Assembly: GCF_030269665.1 (NCBI RefSeq)
Contig: NZ_BSTS01000009.1
Span: 62,001 to 126,000, forward strand
DNA from: Actinomycetospora sp. NBRC 106375
Lineage (GTDB): Bacteria; Actinomycetota; Actinomycetes; Mycobacteriales; Pseudonocardiaceae
Direction of reading: 5' to 3'
Length of the DNA: 64,000 nucleotides
Numbering within the stretch: the first letter of the stretch is position 1; every line of letters begins with the position of its first letter. Of this stretch, positions 25,117 through 32,068 are shown one piece after another. The position numbers were made by a program, and so were the translations under genes. The notes beneath the pieces were generated by a model that was not told the origin of the DNA, searched no databases, and was given only the letters and a program-made list of their open reading frames with translations.

Positions 25117-26280
25117 ATGAGCGACCTGTCGTCCGAGGAACGCTTCGTGGTGGAGACGGTCCGGGAGTTCGTGGACCGTGAGGTGCGCCCGCAGGTCCGC
25201 GACATGGAGCACGCGAACACGTACCCGGAGAAGTTCATCGAGCAGATGAAGGAGCTCGGGATCTACGGGTTGGCGATCCCGGCGCCGTGGGGCGAGGCGC
25301 CGGTGTCGATGCCCTGCTACGCGCTGGTGACCGCCGAGCTCGCCCGGGGCTGGATGAGCCTGGCCGGGGCGATGGGCGGGCACACCGTGGTCGCGAAGCT
25401 GCTGGTGGAGTTCGGCACGAAGGAGCAGCAGGACCGCTACCTGCCGCGCATGGCGACCGGGGAGCTGCGCGCGACGATGGCGCTCACCGAGCCCGGCGGC
25501 GGCTCGGACCTGCAGGCCATGACCACGGTAGCCAAGCCCGCCGGCGACGGCGGCTACGTGGTCAACGGGTCCAAGACGTGGATCTCCAACGCGCGCCGGT
25601 CCGGGTTGATCGCGCTGATGTGCAAGACCGACCCCGCCGCCGAACCCCGCCACCGCGGGGTGTCCATCCTGCTCGTCGAGCACGGCCCCGGCCTCGAGGT
25701 CTCGAAAGACCTCTCGAAGCTCGGTTACAAGGGTGTCGAGGCCTGCGAGCTGACGTTCACCGACATGGCCGTGCCCGCCGACGCGCTGCTCGGCGGGGAG
25801 GAGGGCCGCGGGTTCGCGCAGATGATGAAGGGCCTGGAGACCGGGCGCATCCAGGTCGCCGCCCGCGCGCTCGGGGTCGCCACCGCCGCGTTCGACGACG
25901 CGCTGCGCTACGCCCAGGAACGTGAGGCGTTCGGGCAGCCGATCTGGCGCCACCAGTCGATCGGGAACTACCTCGCCGACATGGGCACCAAGATCACCGC
26001 CGCGCGGCAGCTGATCCTGCACGCCGCGGACAAGTTCGACGCCGGGCAGCGCGCCGACATGGAAGCCGGCATGGCCAAGCTGTTCACCAGCGAGATCGCC
26101 ATGGAGGTCGCGCTCAATGCGGTGCGCATCCACGGCGGCTACGGCTACTCCACCGAGTACGACGTCGAACGCTACTTCCGCGACGCCCCGCTGATGATCG
26201 TCGGCGAGGGCACCAACGAGATCCAGCAGGGCGTCATCGCCTCGCAGCTGGTCAAGCGCGGCGGCCTCGGCGACATCTGA
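25117..26280 (+). CDS. acyl-CoA dehydrogenase
   Basis: A 387-residue acyl-CoA dehydrogenase with MALTEPGGGSDLQAMTT, SKTWISNARRS, RIHGGYGYSTEYDVERYF and MIVGEGTNEIQQ. ATG 25117 (MSDLSSEERFVVETV) was chosen; ATG 25105 and 25108 are weaker alternatives. Its stop codon lies inside the palindromic operator of the downstream Xre-TetR regulator. Given the carnitine-type genes that follow it could dehydrogenate a betainyl or other acyl-CoA, but the substrate is open. Codon choice looks slightly less GC-extreme than in its neighbours. Confidence 0.92.
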   Translation: MSDLSSEERFVVETVREFVDREVRPQVRDMEHANTYPEKFIEQMKELGIYGLAIPAPWGEAPVSMPCYALVTAELARGWMSLAGAMGGHTVVAKLLVEFGTKEQQDRYLPRMATGELRATMALTEPGGGSDLQAMTTVAKPAGDGGYVVNGSKTWISNARRSGLIALMCKTDPAAEPRHRGVSILLVEHGPGLEVSKDLSKLGYKGVEACELTFTDMAVPADALLGGEEGRGFAQMMKGLETGRIQVAARALGVATAAFDDALRYAQEREAFGQPIWRHQSIGNYLADMGTKITAARQLILHAADKFDAGQRADMEAGMAKLFTSEIAMEVALNAVRIHGGYGYSTEYDVERYFRDAPLMIVGEGTNEIQQGVIASQLVKRGGLGDI

Positions 26281-26329
26281 CTGACTCGTCAGTCAGGTCT
26301 TGCGATTTCGGCAGGGCCCCGCCTACCTT
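26277..26329 (+). promoter_or_regulatory. TetR operator and leaderless promoter of the 26337 operon
   Basis: Arms CTGACTGAC (26277-26285) and GTCAGTCAG (26288-26296) around TC form a 20-bp TetR-type operator that overlaps the stop of the upstream dehydrogenase gene. TTGCGA (26300-26305) and TACCTT (26324-26329), 18 nt apart, resemble -35/-10 boxes. GTG 26337 is 7 nt beyond the -10 box, so the transcript is probably leaderless. Confidence 0.6.
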
Positions 26330-26336
26330 CAGGGAC

Positions 26337-27191
26337 GTGGAGCTGCGCCGGCGCGTGCGGGCGGCCGTCGACGGGTTCGGCACGCGCCGCGAGGTCGCGC
26401 ACGCGATCGGGCTCGACGAGACCAAGCTGTCGAAGGCCCTCGCGGGGCGCCGCCGGTTCACGCCCGGCGAGCTCGCCGCGATCGCGGAGACCACCGGCGT
26501 GCCGCTCGGCTGGCTCGCCCGCGGTGACCCGGACGGCCGGGCGCCGGTGACGGCCACGCCCGCCCCGTCGCTGCGCGAGGACGCCACCCCCGACCCCGAC
26601 GGCGCCCGCAAGCGCATCCTCGACGCCGCGTGGACCCTCATCGCCACGGCGGGCTACCACCGGGTCCGCGTCGCCGACGTGGCCGAGCGGGCGGGCACCA
26701 GCAGCGCCGCGGTCCACTACCACTTCCCGGGACGCGAGGCCCTGCTCGGCGAGGCCCTGCGCCACAACGTGGAGCTGGCGTTCGCGCGCCAGTCCGCCGC
26801 GCTGGGCTCCGTCGCCGACCCGCACGCGCGCCTCGTCGCCCTGCTCGACCTGCAGATGCCCGAGGGGCCCGTCCTCGAGCCCGAGTGGTCGATCTGGATG
26901 CAGGTCTGGGTGGAGGCGGTGCTCGACGCGGGCCGCCGCGAGCTGTACGCCCAGGCGCAGGACCGGTGGTTCCGGACGGTCCTGATGACGCTGCGCGACG
27001 GTGTCGAGGCCGGGGTCTTCCGCGTCGACATGGACGTCGAGCTGCGCGCCCGCCAGCTGACCGCGCTGGTCGACGGCCTCGGGGTGGGTGTCATGACCCG
27101 TGCGTCCCGCGCCGCCGACATGCGCGCGGCCCTCCACGACCTCATCGCGCACACGATCCTGCGGGAGGACGCGCCATGCCCCGAGCCATGA
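26337..27191 (+). CDS. TetR regulator with N-terminal Xre-type helix-turn-helix
   Basis: A 284-residue protein with two DNA-binding regions. Residues about 1-65 form an Xre/Cro-like HTH ([20 protein letters not shown], then [20 protein letters not shown]). Residues about 85-284 are a TetR/BetI-like repressor ([20 protein letters not shown], then [20 protein letters not shown]) with a C-terminal ligand domain. Both halves are in one frame with no internal stop. It overlaps the BKACE gene by 16 nt and should control the carnitine-type genes as well as itself through the palindrome at 26277-26296. Confidence 0.9.
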   Translation: MELRRRVRAAVDGFGTRREVAHAIGLDETKLSKALAGRRRFTPGELAAIAETTGVPLGWLARGDPDGRAPVTATPAPSLREDATPDPDGARKRILDAAWTLIATAGYHRVRVADVAERAGTSSAAVHYHFPGREALLGEALRHNVELAFARQSAALGSVADPHARLVALLDLQMPEGPVLEPEWSIWMQVWVEAVLDAGRRELYAQAQDRWFRTVLMTLRDGVEAGVFRVDMDVELRARQLTALVDGLGVGVMTRASRAADMRAALHDLIAHTILREDAPCPEP

Positions 27192-28072
27192 ACCGCCAGG
27201 TGGTCATCACGGCGGCGCTGACCGGTGCCGCCGACAGCCCCGGGAAGAGCCCGTACGTCCCGGTCACCCCGGCCCAGATCGCCGACGACGCGATCGCCGC
27301 CGCCCGGGCCGGCGCGGCCGTCGTCCACGTGCACGTCCGCCACCCCGAGACGGGCATCCGGTCCCGCGACGTCGCCCTCTACCGCGAGGCGGTCCGCCTC
27401 ATCCGGGCCGCCGACGTCGACGTCGTCCTCAACCTCACCGCGGGGATGGGCGGCGACCTCGTGATCGACGAGGAGGACCCGCTCAAGCCGGTCGACGGCA
27501 CCGACCTCGTCAACGCGCTGGACCGCCTCCCGCACGTCGAGGAGCTCCGGCCCGAGATCGCGACGCTGGACTGCGGCTCCTACAACTTCGGCGACGGCAG
27601 CGCCCTCTACGTGTCCACCACCGACATGCTGCGCGTCGGCGCGCGGCGCTTCCAGGAGCTCGGCGTGAAGCCCGAGCTGGAGATCTTCGACACCGGGCAG
27701 CTGTGGTTCGCGAAGGTCATGCACGACGAGGGGCTCATCGACCGGCCCGCGCTGATGCAGCTGTGCATGGGCGTGCCGTACGGCGCGCCGGCCGATCCCG
27801 GTCTGCTCCAGGCGATGGTGAACCTGCTGCCCGAGGACGCGCAGTTCACGTCCTTCGCTCTCGGCCGCGACCAGCTGCCGTGGGTGGCGCAGTCGGTGCT
27901 GCACGGCGGGCACGCCCGGGTGGGGCTCGAGGACAACCTCTACCTCGCGCGCGGGGTGAAGGCGACGAACGCCCAGCTGGTCGACCGCGCGGTGACGATC
28001 GTGGAGTCGCTCGGGGCCCGGGTGGCGTCGCCGGCGGAGGCTCGCGAGATCTTCGGGCTGGGCGCCCGGTGA
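27176..28072 (+). CDS. BKACE family enzyme (beta-keto acid cleavage, DUF849)
   Basis: A 298-residue zinc-dependent TIM barrel of the 3-keto-5-aminohexanoate cleavage family, which transfers an acetyl unit between a beta-keto acid and acetyl-CoA. Visible are [14 protein letters not shown], the metal-ligand pair in [24 protein letters not shown], and [14 protein letters not shown] with the C-terminal Glu. ATG 27176 has GGGAGGA about 6 nt before it; ATG 27188 is the alternative. The stop overlaps the GTG of a carnitine dehydrogenase-like gene. This pairing favours 3-dehydrocarnitine as substrate, giving acetoacetate and betainyl-CoA. Confidence 0.9.
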   Translation: MPRAMNRQVVITAALTGAADSPGKSPYVPVTPAQIADDAIAAARAGAAVVHVHVRHPETGIRSRDVALYREAVRLIRAADVDVVLNLTAGMGGDLVIDEEDPLKPVDGTDLVNALDRLPHVEELRPEIATLDCGSYNFGDGSALYVSTTDMLRVGARRFQELGVKPELEIFDTGQLWFAKVMHDEGLIDRPALMQLCMGVPYGAPADPGLLQAMVNLLPEDAQFTSFALGRDQLPWVAQSVLHGGHARVGLEDNLYLARGVKATNAQLVDRAVTIVESLGARVASPAEAREIFGLGAR

Positions 28073-28989
28073 CCCGTCACGTCACCTGCATCGGGGCCGG
28101 CGTCATCGGGGGCGGGTGGGCCGCGCACTTCCTCTCCCGGGGCTTCGACGTCGTCGCCTGGGACCCGGCGCCGGACGCAGGGGCACGGCTGCGGCGCACC
28201 GTCGACGCCGCCTGGCCCGCCCTGACCGAGCTGGGACTCGACGAGGGCGCCGACCGGTCGCGGCTGCGGGTGGCCGCGTCGCTGGGCGAGGCCTGCGCGG
28301 ACGCCGTCTTCGTCCAGGAGAGCGCGCCCGAGGACCTCGACCTCAAGCGCGGCCTGCTCGCCGAGATCGTCGTGGCGACGACGGACGACGCCGTGATCGC
28401 GTCGTCGACCTCGGGCTTCCCGATGGGCGAGATGGCGACGGAGGCCCCCGACCCGTCGCGCCTCGTCGTCGGGCACCCCTTCAACCCGCCGTACCTCATC
28501 CCGCTCGTCGAGGTGGTCGGCGGACCCTCGACCGATCCTGCGGTGACGCGGCGGGCCGCCGGGTTCTACCGGGCGACCGGCAAGACGGTGATCGAGATGG
28601 ACCGGGAGGTCCCCGGGTTCGTCGCCAACCGGCTGCAGGAGGCGCTCTGGCGGGAGGCGCTGCACATGGTGGCGAACGGGGACGCGACGGTCGAGCAGAT
28701 CGACGCCGCGATCACCGAGGGCCCGGGGCTGCGCTGGCCGGTGCACGGCCCGTGCCTGACCTTCCACCTCGCCGGCGGCGAGGGCGGGATGGCGCACATG
28801 CTCGACCACTTCGGGCCGTCCCTGCGCTCGCCGTGGACCCGGCTGGAGGCGCCGGAGCTGACCGGGTCGTTGCGCGACGCCATGGTCGCGGGGACGGCGA
28901 GCGGGCACGACTACGCCGCCCTGGTCGCCGAGCGGGACCGCGCGGTGATCGCGATCCGCCGCGCCGTGGAGCAGGCCCGACGTCCCTGA
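28069..28989 (+). CDS. 3-hydroxyacyl-CoA dehydrogenase family protein, L-carnitine dehydrogenase-like
   Basis: A 306-residue NAD-dependent dehydrogenase: Rossmann motif [19 protein letters not shown], then [25 protein letters not shown], the catalytic [19 protein letters not shown] and [20 protein letters not shown]. The single C-terminal helical domain and the VVAWDPAP segment match L-carnitine dehydrogenases better than fatty-acid enzymes. GTG 28069 overlaps the BKACE stop. Together they would oxidise L-carnitine to 3-dehydrocarnitine and cleave it. No thioesterase is attached, unlike some proteobacterial versions. Confidence 0.9.
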   Translation: MTRHVTCIGAGVIGGGWAAHFLSRGFDVVAWDPAPDAGARLRRTVDAAWPALTELGLDEGADRSRLRVAASLGEACADAVFVQESAPEDLDLKRGLLAEIVVATTDDAVIASSTSGFPMGEMATEAPDPSRLVVGHPFNPPYLIPLVEVVGGPSTDPAVTRRAAGFYRATGKTVIEMDREVPGFVANRLQEALWREALHMVANGDATVEQIDAAITEGPGLRWPVHGPCLTFHLAGGEGGMAHMLDHFGPSLRSPWTRLEAPELTGSLRDAMVAGTASGHDYAALVAERDRAVIAIRRAVEQARRP

Positions 28990-28993
28990 ACCG

Positions 28994-29239
28994 TCAGGTC
29001 GTGGTGCTCTGCTCGACGGCCGTGTCCTCGGGTCGACCCGCCTGCTCCAGACGACGCAGACGGGCACCGACGACGCCCAGGCAGATCCCGGCGGCGACCG
29101 CGAGGGCGACCGGGTACCAGAGCGCCGGTCTCGACGGGTCGTCGACGGCGTCGGCCCAGGTCCACCCGACCAGCGCGATGACCAGCAGCATCGCGGCCAT
29201 GAGCCAGCGCCGCAGCGAGGGGATCGCGGTGTGGTCCAT
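28994..29239 (-). CDS. small two-helix membrane protein
   Basis: An 81-residue protein (MDHTAIPSLRRWLMAAMLLV start) with hydrophobic segments at about residues 12-28 and 41-60, a charged linker and an acidic/Thr-rich tail. The family is not recognised. It is convergent with the dehydrogenase gene, with only 4 nt between stops, and lies 65 nt downstream of the tRNA gene on the same strand. Confidence 0.65.
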   Translation of the reverse strand: MDHTAIPSLRRWLMAAMLLVIALVGWTWADAVDDPSRPALWYPVALAVAAGICLGVVGARLRRLEQAGRPEDTAVEQSTTT

Positions 29240-29304
29240 GGCCTCAGGGTGACGGGCGCGACCGATCTTCGCCACGCGGCAGAGAGAGGACACCCTCGAC
29301 CGTG

Positions 29305-29379
29305 TGGGGCAGGTCGGGCTCGAACCGACGACCTGACGGATTATGAGTCCGCTGCTCTGACCAGCTGAGCTACTGCCCC
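29305..29379 (-). tRNA. tRNA-Met (CAU); tRNA-Ile(CAU) not excluded
   Basis: On the minus strand the 5' acceptor GGGGCAG pairs with CTGCCCC before discriminator A. The D-arm AGCTCAGCTGG, anticodon loop CTCATAA (anticodon CAU) and T-arm GGTTCGAGCCC are all present. CCA is not encoded. The CAU anticodon could belong to elongator Met or to lysidine-modified Ile; Met is the better guess. The nuclease cassette begins 62 nt beyond its 5' end. Confidence 0.9.
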
Positions 29380-29441
29380 CTCGGCGGCGAAGCGTACGAC
29401 ACGCGGGGGGTGTCGCCCGGGCTCGGCCGGGCCTGTGCCGA

Positions 29442-29510
29442 GCAAGATCTGGAACTGGTGAGCGGATGCTCCGCTCAGCGGAGCGGACGCTCACCAGTCC
29501 GAGATCTTGC
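29442..29510 (+). repeat. 69-bp palindromic element, copy A
   Basis: Begins GCAAGATCTGGAACTGGTGA and ends GAGATCTTGC, with centre TCCGCTCAGCGGA. It is itself an imperfect palindrome (about 6 mismatches per arm) and lies directly upstream of the nuclease gene, so it may also carry that gene's promoter or insulate it. Confidence 0.7.
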
Positions 29511-29557
29511 TCGAGATCGCATGGATCCGGCGGGCCGGCGGCTGCGTCGAAGCCCGT

Positions 29558-30493
29558 GTGAGCACCGATGCGGGGCGCGGGGCGTTCCGGGCCTTGATCC
29601 GCCGCCAGCACGGCGTCGTGAGCCTCGAGCAGGCGAGGGCTGCCGGCTACACGCGCCAGGCCATCGCCCGCAAGGTCGAGGCGAAGGCCTGGTTCCCGGC
29701 CGGCCCGCGGACATACCAGGTGGGCGAGCACGTCGAGACGCCCACGTCGCGGGCGATCGCGGCCCTCCTGTCGCTCGGCCCCGACGCGACGCTCGTCGGG
29801 ACGTCGGCCGCGTGGTGGTGGGGCTTCCGGGACACCCCGCCGTCGCGGCACCAGGTCGCCGTCCCCCGGGACCGCCGACCCCGCCCCCGGGAGGACCTCG
29901 ACATCGCACTGAGGACCGTCGACCCCGCCGACCGCACCCGGGTCGCCGGCGCCAACGTGACCGTCCGGGCACGAACGGTGCTCGATGCCGTCGTGGTGCT
30001 CGGTCTCGACGACGGCGCGCGGGTCGCCGACCGGGCCCTCCAGAAGGGCTCGCTGAGCATCGAGATGCTGCGGGCAGCGCACACGCGGACATGCGGGCGA
30101 CGCGGCGCACCCCTCGGCGCCGAGCTGATCGCGCTCGCGGACGGCGGCGCCCGGTCGTGGGCCGAGCGGGAGCTGCACGCGGGGCTGCGCGGAGCCGGGT
30201 TCCCCAGGTGGACCGCCAACACCGGGATCGTCCTGCCCGGCTTCGGGCGAGCGGTCGGTGACGTGGTGTTCGACGAGGAGAAGGTGATCGTCGAGGTCGA
30301 CGGCTGGGCCTACCACCGGGACCTGCGGGCCTTCCTCCTCGACGGGCCCCGGCAGTCCGCGCTGGTCGCCGCCGGCTGGGTGGTCCTGCGGACCCACTGG
30401 TACGAGCTGCGCGCCGGCCCCGGAACCTTCCTGGCCCGCCTCCGCGCGACGCTCGCGGCAAGATCTGGAATTGGTGAGCAATCGCTCCGCTGA
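29558..30493 (+). CDS. AbiEi-like/DUF559 domain protein, putative PD-(D/E)XK nuclease
   Basis: About 311 residues from GTG 29558; a TTG at 29507 would start inside the flanking repeat and is less likely. The N-terminal winged-helix part (IRRQHGVVSLEQARAAGYTR) resembles type IV toxin-antitoxin AbiEi antitoxins. The C-terminal part is a DUF559/Vsr-like nuclease fold: SWAERELHAGL, then Asp of GDVVFDE near 235, the VIVEVDGWAYH pair near 246-248, and GWVVLRTHWYEL. No adjacent AbiEii-type toxin gene exists. The last 11 codons and stop lie inside palindrome copy B, so gene and repeat are physically tied together. Confidence 0.8.
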   Translation: MSTDAGRGAFRALIRRQHGVVSLEQARAAGYTRQAIARKVEAKAWFPAGPRTYQVGEHVETPTSRAIAALLSLGPDATLVGTSAAWWWGFRDTPPSRHQVAVPRDRRPRPREDLDIALRTVDPADRTRVAGANVTVRARTVLDAVVVLGLDDGARVADRALQKGSLSIEMLRAAHTRTCGRRGAPLGAELIALADGGARSWAERELHAGLRGAGFPRWTANTGIVLPGFGRAVGDVVFDEEKVIVEVDGWAYHRDLRAFLLDGPRQSALVAAGWVVLRTHWYELRAGPGTFLARLRATLAARSGIGEQSLR

Positions 30494-30526
30494 GCGGAGC
30501 ATCCGCTCACCAGTTCCAGATCTTGC
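30458..30526 (-). repeat. 69-bp palindromic element, copy B (inverted)
   Basis: Inverted copy of the element at 29442-29510. Its left half encodes the C-terminus of the nuclease (ARSGIGEQSLR and stop at 30491-30493); the right half is downstream. As a stem-loop it could also terminate transcription. Confidence 0.7.
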
Positions 30527-30527
30527 C

Positions 30528-30801
30528 CGCCGAAACCCGCCGGCACATGACGATCACGTGAACCGCCGTGACCTCGCCGTGACAGGACCGAGATCCACCT
30601 GAGGGCAGCATGAGAAGTCCTTGACATGCGTGTTCGTTGCACAGGGCCACTCGGGCGACACGACGCCCCGTGATGATCGCGTTACCGACTGCCCGAATGG
30701 GCCGTTCTGACTTGAATCGGGCGTCGATCGCCCGCGAAGGTTCGGCCGTTCGGGTCATCCGGACCTGAACAGTCAGCAGTCCTGATCGGGAAGGACCCTT
30801 C
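30528..30801. other. gene-free stretch upstream of small secreted protein
   Basis: No gene is supported here. TTGACA at 30621-30626 looks like a -35 box, but no TANNNT box follows at normal distance. The sequence is slightly less GC-rich than its surroundings. It presumably holds the promoter and 5' leader of the 30802 gene. Confidence 0.4.
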
Positions 30802-30993
30802 ATGAAGAAGAGCACCATGCGTGTCGCGCTCGCCGCCGTCGCCGCACCCGCGGCCATCACGGCGTTCGCCGCCCCGGCCGCCAACGCCGTCGAGCTCGCG
30901 CCCTACGCGCACCAGCTCGACCACGACGTGGCGGACACCGAGGCCGAGGTCGGCGCGGTCGTCGACGACCTGGGCCTCGAGGCCGCCGAGTAA
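30802..30993 (+). CDS. small secreted peptide
   Basis: A 63-residue precursor: KKSTMR positive start, a hydrophobic Ala-rich core and a signal peptidase site after AAPAANA (about residue 29). The mature part is about 34 residues, acidic (many Asp/Glu) and without Cys. GGGAAGGA lies about 8 nt before ATG 30802, and a strong stem-loop follows the gene at 31042-31083, so it appears to be a self-contained transcription unit. No family was recognised. Confidence 0.6.
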   Translation: MKKSTMRVALAAVAAPAAITAFAAPAANAVELAPYAHQLDHDVADTEAEVGAVVDDLGLEAAE

Positions 30994-31041
30994 GCACGCA
31001 GGACCCGCACCAAAGCCGCTCCCCACAGCAGCTTCCGCGAA

Positions 31042-31083
31042 GGCCCGGGCCGGACCCGCTCCCCATCGGGGTCCGCCCGGGCC
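31042..31083 (+). terminator. strong stem-loop terminator
   Basis: Left arm GGCCCGGGCCGGACCC and right arm GGGTCCGCCCGGGCC pair over 15 bp with one bulged C and an 11-nt loop, 49 nt after the secreted-peptide gene. There is no U-tract. Confidence 0.7.
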
Positions 31084-31182
31084 AACGTGGGCGTCCCCAT
31101 CCCTTTCACACGGATCCCTGGACATCGAGGAGGTCGCCGACGACGCTGGGGGGACGTCAACTCCTGACCCTCGGAGGCCGCC

Positions 31183-31335
31183 ATGCGCCTGGGACGTCGA
31201 CTCTCCGCCGGTATCGCCGAGGACCCGCCAACGCCCGCCCCGGAGGACGCGGCGGACACGGGTGAGATCGCCATCCCGGCCCACGAGATCACCGCGGAGC
31301 GCCGTGAGCCGGCCGAGCAGCTGGTCGATCGGTAG
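31183..31335 (+). CDS. 50-residue ORF, possibly the 5' part of the next gene
   Basis: ATG 31183 has CGGAGG 5 nt upstream and reads MRLGRRLSAGIAEDPP to TAERREPAEQLVDR before TAG 31333. The acidic, Pro-rich product has no recognisable domain. It runs into the following gene, which lies in the +1 frame and has no convincing start of its own, so the two may be one gene split by a frameshift. Confidence 0.35.
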   Translation: MRLGRRLSAGIAEDPPTPAPEDAADTGEIAIPAHEITAERREPAEQLVDR

Positions 31336-32026
31336 GCACCGCCCCCGGGCGGAGGCGCCGCTCACCGGGTACAAGATCGCGTACCCGATGATCTCGGCCG
31401 ACGCGCGCCGCGCCGGCTTCAACGGTGTCGCGCTGGGCCGGACGCAGGTCTACGGCGGCGTGGCCGACGCCGTGTGCATCCAGAGCCCGCGGCACCGGCC
31501 CCCGTCGTCGTGGTGCGACTGCGGGTTCTACTGCTTCCACGACCTCGACGACGCGCGCGACCTGGCCTGCGACCCGCAGTACCAGCACTGCGTGCTGCTC
31601 GAGATCGCCGCGTCGGGCCGGTTCGTGCGCTACGAGCTAGGGCTGCGCTACGCCCGGCAGACCATCCGGTCGGTCCGCCTGGGGCGCTGCGGCTGCGGGC
31701 GGGCGGCGACGGCGCTCGCCGACGGCGGGCCGGGCGTCGTGGGGTGGCGGCGGCTCCACCCGGTCTGCGGACTGTGCGCGGGGCCGCGCCCGGTCCTGAC
31801 GCCCGAGGCGTTCGGGGTGCTGTGCGGGCACGTCCCGGTGCGCGGCGACGAGGCCGTGGACGACCCGGCGGCCGCGGTGTTCGCTCCGTTGGACGGGGTC
31901 GGGGGCGACGGCGACCTCGACGAGGGCACGCTCGTCCCGCTGCTGACCGCCGAGGTGGCGCTGCTGCAGGCACGGCTCGACCAGGTGCAGAGCCGCCTGG
32001 AGCAGCTGACCCACCGCTCGGAGTGA
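31304..32026 (+). CDS. conserved hypothetical protein, cysteine-rich centre
   Basis: About 240 residues from GTG 31304; ATG 31388 (MISADARRAGFNGVAL) is the alternative but would cut off TGYKIAYP, which looks conserved. The central region has Cys clusters WCDCGFYCFHD, RCGCGRAA and HPVCGLCAGP, plausible zinc-binding sites. The C-terminal LLTAEVALLQARLDQVQSRL is a likely coiled coil. No named family was recognised. It may be the main part of a frameshifted gene beginning at 31183. Confidence 0.6.
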   Translation: MSRPSSWSIGRHRPRAEAPLTGYKIAYPMISADARRAGFNGVALGRTQVYGGVADAVCIQSPRHRPPSSWCDCGFYCFHDLDDARDLACDPQYQHCVLLEIAASGRFVRYELGLRYARQTIRSVRLGRCGCGRAATALADGGPGVVGWRRLHPVCGLCAGPRPVLTPEAFGVLCGHVPVRGDEAVDDPAAAVFAPLDGVGGDGDLDEGTLVPLLTAEVALLQARLDQVQSRLEQLTHRSE

Positions 32027-32068
32027 TCCGGCATGCCTGCGGGCGGCCGGCTGGGGTAGTCAGGTGAC

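Larger units (their letters stand above)
29441..30527. mobile_element. candidate cassette: nuclease gene bounded by inverted palindromes
   Basis: Two copies of a 69-bp imperfect palindrome face each other in inverted orientation around one gene for a DUF559/AbiEi-like protein. The outer 44 nt of the two copies are identical in inverted orientation (from GCAAGATCTGGAACTGGTGA inward), and the full copies differ at about 6 of 69 positions. The structure sits beside a tRNA gene. No transposase and no obvious target duplication were recognised, so mobility is a hypothesis. Confidence 0.4.

Noticed and set aside
29558-30493. AbiE type toxin-antitoxin system
   Set aside because: Only the AbiEi-like winged-helix part is present, fused to a nuclease-like domain; no AbiEii nucleotidyltransferase gene lies next to it.
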